DNA of 64,000 nt from Sphingobium nicotianae. GTDB taxonomy: Bacteria; Pseudomonadota; Alphaproteobacteria; Sphingomonadales; Sphingomonadaceae. The DNA is taken from positions 62,001-126,000 of the forward strand of contig NZ_JAHGAW010000014.1 of assembly GCF_018603885.1 (NCBI RefSeq), given 5' to 3'. Position numbers and translations under genes: made by a program. This document shows, in pieces, positions 62,910 to 64,000 of the stretch. Below the pieces are notes generated by a model that searched no databases, was not told the DNA's origin, and was given only the letters and a program-made list of their open reading frames with translations. Within the stretch, counting starts at the first letter, position 1. Every line of letters begins with the position of its first letter.

Positions 62910-64000
62910 ATGAGAACGCTTGTCACTGGCGGAGCAGGGTTCATCGGCTCCCATCTCGTCGACGCCCTGCTCGGCGAGGGCCATGAAGTCCGGGTTCTCG
63001 ACTCCCTGGAGCCGCAGGTCCACGGGCCCTCACGGCAGGTGCCTGCCTATCTGAACCGCAGCGCCGAACTTGTCATCGGCGACATTCGCGATCGCGAGAT
63101 AGTTGCCAAGGCCCTGGAGGGCGTCGAGGCCGTCTTCCACCATGCGGCGGCGGTTGGCGTGGGCCAGTCGATGTATGAGATGGAGCGCTACGTCTCGGCG
63201 AACAGTCTGGGTACCGCCATAGTGCTGGAGGAGATCGTTAAGCGCCGCGCCGACATCCGCAAGATCGTCGTCGCCTCGTCAATGTCGATCTACGGCGAAG
63301 GCGCCTATCGCGACGCAGACGGACAGACTCTCGCGCCGAAACACCGGCCCCTGGCGCAAATGGAAAGACACGCATGGGAAGTGGAGGATGCGCAGGGTCG
63401 GCCACTCACCGCCATCCCCACGCCCGAAAGCAAGCCCGCCGATCCGACGTCGATCTATGCGATCACCAAGCTTGACCATGAATATCTGTTTCTCGTCACG
63501 GGTGCGGCCTACAATATTCCGGCGGTCGCGCTGCGTTATTTTAACACTTATGGCCCGCGCCAGGCGCTCTCCAATCCCTATACCGGGCTGCTGGCGATCG
63601 TCTGTTCGCAACTCCTGAACCACAACCGTCCACTCATCTTCGAAGATGGTCTGCAGCGCCGCGACTTCGTCCATGTTTCGGACATCGCTCGCGCCAATAT
63701 CCTTGCGCTGAAGAGCGACATCGCAAACGGAAGGGCCTATAATGTCGGCACCGGACAGGCCGCGACCGTTCTTGAAGTGATCAAGCTGATCTCGGACCAG
63801 CTGGGTGCCAGCGAGGCGCCCGAAATCGTCAATCGATATCGTGCCGGCGATATCCGCCATTGCTTCGCCGACATTTCCCGCATCAGCGCTGACCTCGGCT
63901 TCGCTCCGAAAATGTCCCTGGCGGACGGCATCGCCGATCTGATGCGATGGATTCGCTCGCAACACAGCACGGACAGCGTGCGTGTCGCCATCGAGGGCCT
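62910..64000 (+). CDS. NAD-dependent epimerase/dehydratase (extended SDR), partial
   Basis: The reading frame begins at ATG 62910 (AAGGAG at 62899-62904) and runs 363 codons to the window end without a stop. N-terminal [18 protein letters not shown], active-site Y-A-I-T-K, and ALRYFNTYGPRQALSNPYTG place it with nucleotide-sugar 4-epimerases/dehydratases such as those acting on dTDP- or UDP-sugars. The substrate cannot be fixed. It may modify a pentose or deoxysugar donor for the locus. Confidence 0.88.
   Translation, partial: MRTLVTGGAGFIGSHLVDALLGEGHEVRVLDSLEPQVHGPSRQVPAYLNRSAELVIGDIRDREIVAKALEGVEAVFHHAAAVGVGQSMYEMERYVSANSLGTAIVLEEIVKRRADIRKIVVASSMSIYGEGAYRDADGQTLAPKHRPLAQMERHAWEVEDAQGRPLTAIPTPESKPADPTSIYAITKLDHEYLFLVTGAAYNIPAVALRYFNTYGPRQALSNPYTGLLAIVCSQLLNHNRPLIFEDGLQRRDFVHVSDIARANILALKSDIANGRAYNVGTGQAATVLEVIKLISDQLGASEAPEIVNRYRAGDIRHCFADISRISADLGFAPKMSLADGIADLMRWIRSQHSTDSVRVAIEG

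Noticed and set aside
1..64000. CRISPR arrays, tRNA/rRNA genes, prophage or insertion sequences
   Set aside because: No regularly spaced repeats, cloverleaf-like stretches, or transposase/integrase frames were recognised on either strand by reading.

Overview
The window is 64 kb of high-GC DNA that reads like the chromosome of an alphaproteobacterium, most probably a sphingomonad. This is inferred from gene style and organisation (a compact Tad/Cpa pilus operon, a BcsS-type secreted protein, TonB/YfiR signalling, FixK-type regulation) and from the short palindromic intergenic repeats. No rRNA, tRNA, CRISPR array, prophage or intact insertion sequence was seen. About 49 genes are supported; most flank one another closely and many overlap by 4 bases (ATGA).

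Layout. 1-6.3 kb: a stress and low-oxygen type cluster (HdeD-like membrane protein, zinc alcohol dehydrogenase, tandem universal stress protein, flavodoxin-fold NAD(P)H oxidoreductase, Pat-type acyl-CoA ligase/GNAT fusion) preceded by a perfect FNR/FixK box. 6.7-11.4 kb: EmrA-EmrB-outer-membrane-factor drug pump with a TetR regulator. 11.5-16.8 kb: two P-type ATPases, a Cu(I) exporter and a P2-like cation pump. 17-24.2 kb: peroxiredoxin plus ArsR regulator, then cydDC divergent from cydABX (cytochrome bd oxidase and its ABC exporter). 24.3-32.7 kb: an island of an ArsR regulator with BigR/SqrR-like cysteines, RND pump and adaptor, and rhodanese, divergent from sulfide:quinone oxidoreductase, a DUF2892 membrane protein, a TolC-like channel and an AhpD-like protein. 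With the bd oxidase next door this looks like a sulfide/persulfide handling region. 32.7-33.2 kb: nested palindromic repeats. 33.2-43.6 kb: cyclic-di-GMP signalling, namely a TonB-dependent receptor-YfiR-CHASE8/GGDEF/EAL operon and a divergent large PAS/GAF/GGDEF/EAL protein. 43.7-44.3 kb: a FixK/FNR-like regulator. 44.3-55.4 kb: a full Tad pilus locus, flp-cpaA-B-C-D-E-F-tadB-tadC on the minus strand and a TPR protein, TadG and two TadE-like pseudopilins on the plus strand. 55.5-64 kb: a polysaccharide locus with UDP-glucose dehydrogenase, an exported small protein, a GH26-like hydrolase, a cellulose-synthase-like GT2, BcsS, UDP-glucuronate decarboxylase and a further SDR epimerase cut by the window end.

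Together the right half (c-di-GMP enzymes, Tad pili, exopolysaccharide) is a surface attachment/biofilm region, and the left half is a respiratory and toxic-compound stress region. The most interesting parts are the split-YgaP/SQR/RND sulfide island, the TonB-YfiR-GGDEF/EAL operon, and the cellulose-synthase-like/GH26/BcsS/UXS polysaccharide locus.
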